A stretch of DNA of 5,876 nt, from NCBI GenBank assembly GCA_012514865.1, contig JAAYZO010000227.1, positions 1-5,876 of the forward strand, read 5' to 3'. Position 1 is the first letter of the stretch; every line of letters begins with the position of its first letter. This DNA is from Lentisphaerota bacterium (GTDB lineage: Bacteria > Verrucomicrobiota > Lentisphaeria > Oligosphaerales > JAFGRS01). Under the pieces are notes generated by a model. It worked only from the letters and a program-made list of their open reading frames with translations. It had not been told where the DNA came from and did no database searches. The position numbers were made by a program, and so were the translations under genes. Below are positions 5,177 to 5,876 of this stretch, piece by piece.

Positions 5177-5876
5177 CGGCAGCAGGGTCTCGAGGCCCTT
5201 CTCCATCATGAACTGGAAGAGCCCCGGCAGGAGGTCGCCCTGTCGCGCCGCCAGGCTCTCGTCCCGGACCATCGGCGCGGGGGGCATCTCCTGGCGGCCC
5301 TCGCGCAGGAGGCGGCTGCGGTCCAGGGGCGCCAGGGCACGGCGCAGGGGCCCCTCGGGGATGTCGATCCGCTGCCACTTCAGCGTCGATACGAACGCCG
5401 CGCCGCCCGGTTCCTGCTCCCAGGTGTTGACGACCAGGCGGTCCGGGTAGAGCGCGACGGTCTTGAAGCCGGGCCGGCCGCCGGCGGCGAAGGCCGGGCA
5501 GATGAAGTGCACAAGGCCCTGGCGGCGGAATTCGAGGTCGAGGTGCAGGTGTCCGGTGAAGGTCGCCAGCACCTGGGGATGGCGGTGCAGGACCTGCAGC
5601 AGCCGCGGCGCGTCGAGGAAGGTCGGCGGGATGAGGTTCTCGTGGGTGAAGACCAGGGTGGGCCGTTCGCGGTTGGCCTCGAGGTCCTTCTCGAGCCACT
5701 CCCAGGTGGGCGGATCGAAGCGCGAGCAGCCCTCCATCGAGGGAGCGCGCCGGTCGGGCGAGAGGAAGACCAGGTGCAGCCCGGCGGCGTGGAAGCTGAA
5801 GCGGCTCGATCCGAAGACCTTGTCGAAGTCCCACGGCCAGTTGTCGCCGGGCAGCACGACGGCGGGCAGGCCGATC
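5162..5876 (-). CDS. Calcineurin-like metallophosphoesterase, 5' end outside window
   Basis: C-terminal 237 codons of a metallophosphoesterase; the N-terminus, with the usual DxH and GD metal motifs, lies beyond the right edge. The frame is open to position 5876, so the GTG at 5857 is internal and not a start. The visible part begins GLPAVVLPGDNWPWDF, where the family normally has a GNH(D/E) motif. It continues with FGSSRFSF, a hydrophobic strand LHLVFLSPD, WEWLEKDLE, the metal/phosphate motif VFTHE (His at 5644-5642) and GHLH (His at 5551-5549 and 5545-5543). These are the expected later motifs, in order. About 100 residues follow GHLH and may form a small beta cap and a tail. Such enzymes hydrolyse phosphomono- or diesters with two metal ions; the substrate is unknown. 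Cellular location cannot be judged without the N-terminus. It converges on the hydrolase gene, sharing the hairpin at 5135-5176. Confidence 0.85.
   Translation of the reverse strand, partial: IGLPAVVLPGDNWPWDFDKVFGSSRFSFHAAGLHLVFLSPDRRAPSMEGCSRFDPPTWEWLEKDLEANRERPTLVFTHENLIPPTFLDAPRLLQVLHRHPQVLATFTGHLHLDLEFRRQGLVHFICPAFAAGGRPGFKTVALYPDRLVVNTWEQEPGGAAFVSTLKWQRIDIPEGPLRRALAPLDRSRLLREGRQEMPPAPMVRDESLAARQGDLLPGLFQFMMEKGLETLLPATAP

Overview
The window is very GC-rich bacterial DNA with dense coding and GC-dominated third codon positions. It is most compatible with a member of the PVC superphylum (Lentisphaerota, Kiritimatiellota or Planctomycetota) or a similar high-GC lineage. The main hint is a cytosolic Ser/Thr kinase of the PknB type whose catalytic domain is preceded by a CxxC...CxxC zinc ribbon, an arrangement I associate with those groups. 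This assignment is an inference and is weak. I saw no mobile element, CRISPR array, tRNA or rRNA, and the content looks like ordinary chromosome.

Layout. (1) Positions 1-1090, minus strand: N-terminal part of a zinc-ribbon Ser/Thr protein kinase that runs off the left edge. (2) Positions 1091-1417: a divergent intergenic region with a four-copy 9-bp tandem repeat (CCGTCTGAC), a weak promoter candidate for the kinase and a GC hairpin before the next ribosome binding site. (3) Positions 1418-3886, plus strand: a long (822 aa) peptidase-U32-family protein with a DUF3656-type region, related to the 23S rRNA hydroxylation protein RlhA, with an extra C-terminal half carrying a second cysteine cluster. 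(4) Positions 3887-4162: an intergenic region with a perfect 12-bp inverted repeat enclosing smaller hairpins, a second hairpin, a good -10 box and a small palindrome. (5) Positions 4163-5152, plus strand: a YheT-type alpha/beta hydrolase with an intact Ser-Asp-His triad. (6) Positions 5162-5876, minus strand: the C-terminal part of a calcineurin-like metallophosphoesterase that enters from the right edge. The last two genes converge with 9 bp between their stop codons, and a long hairpin spans both 3' ends.

The four genes do not form an obvious pathway or operon. The kinase and U32 genes are divergent, the hydrolase appears to have its own promoter, and the phosphoesterase is convergent to it. 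I did not find a clear undescribed multi-gene system. The items most worth a second look are non-coding: the bidirectional hairpin at 5135-5176, the inverted repeat at 3896-3997 and the GTCTGAC array at 1211-1246. Two protein oddities also stand out: the doubled cysteine clusters in the U32 protein and the GDNW sequence where the phosphoesterase family normally has GNH(D/E).
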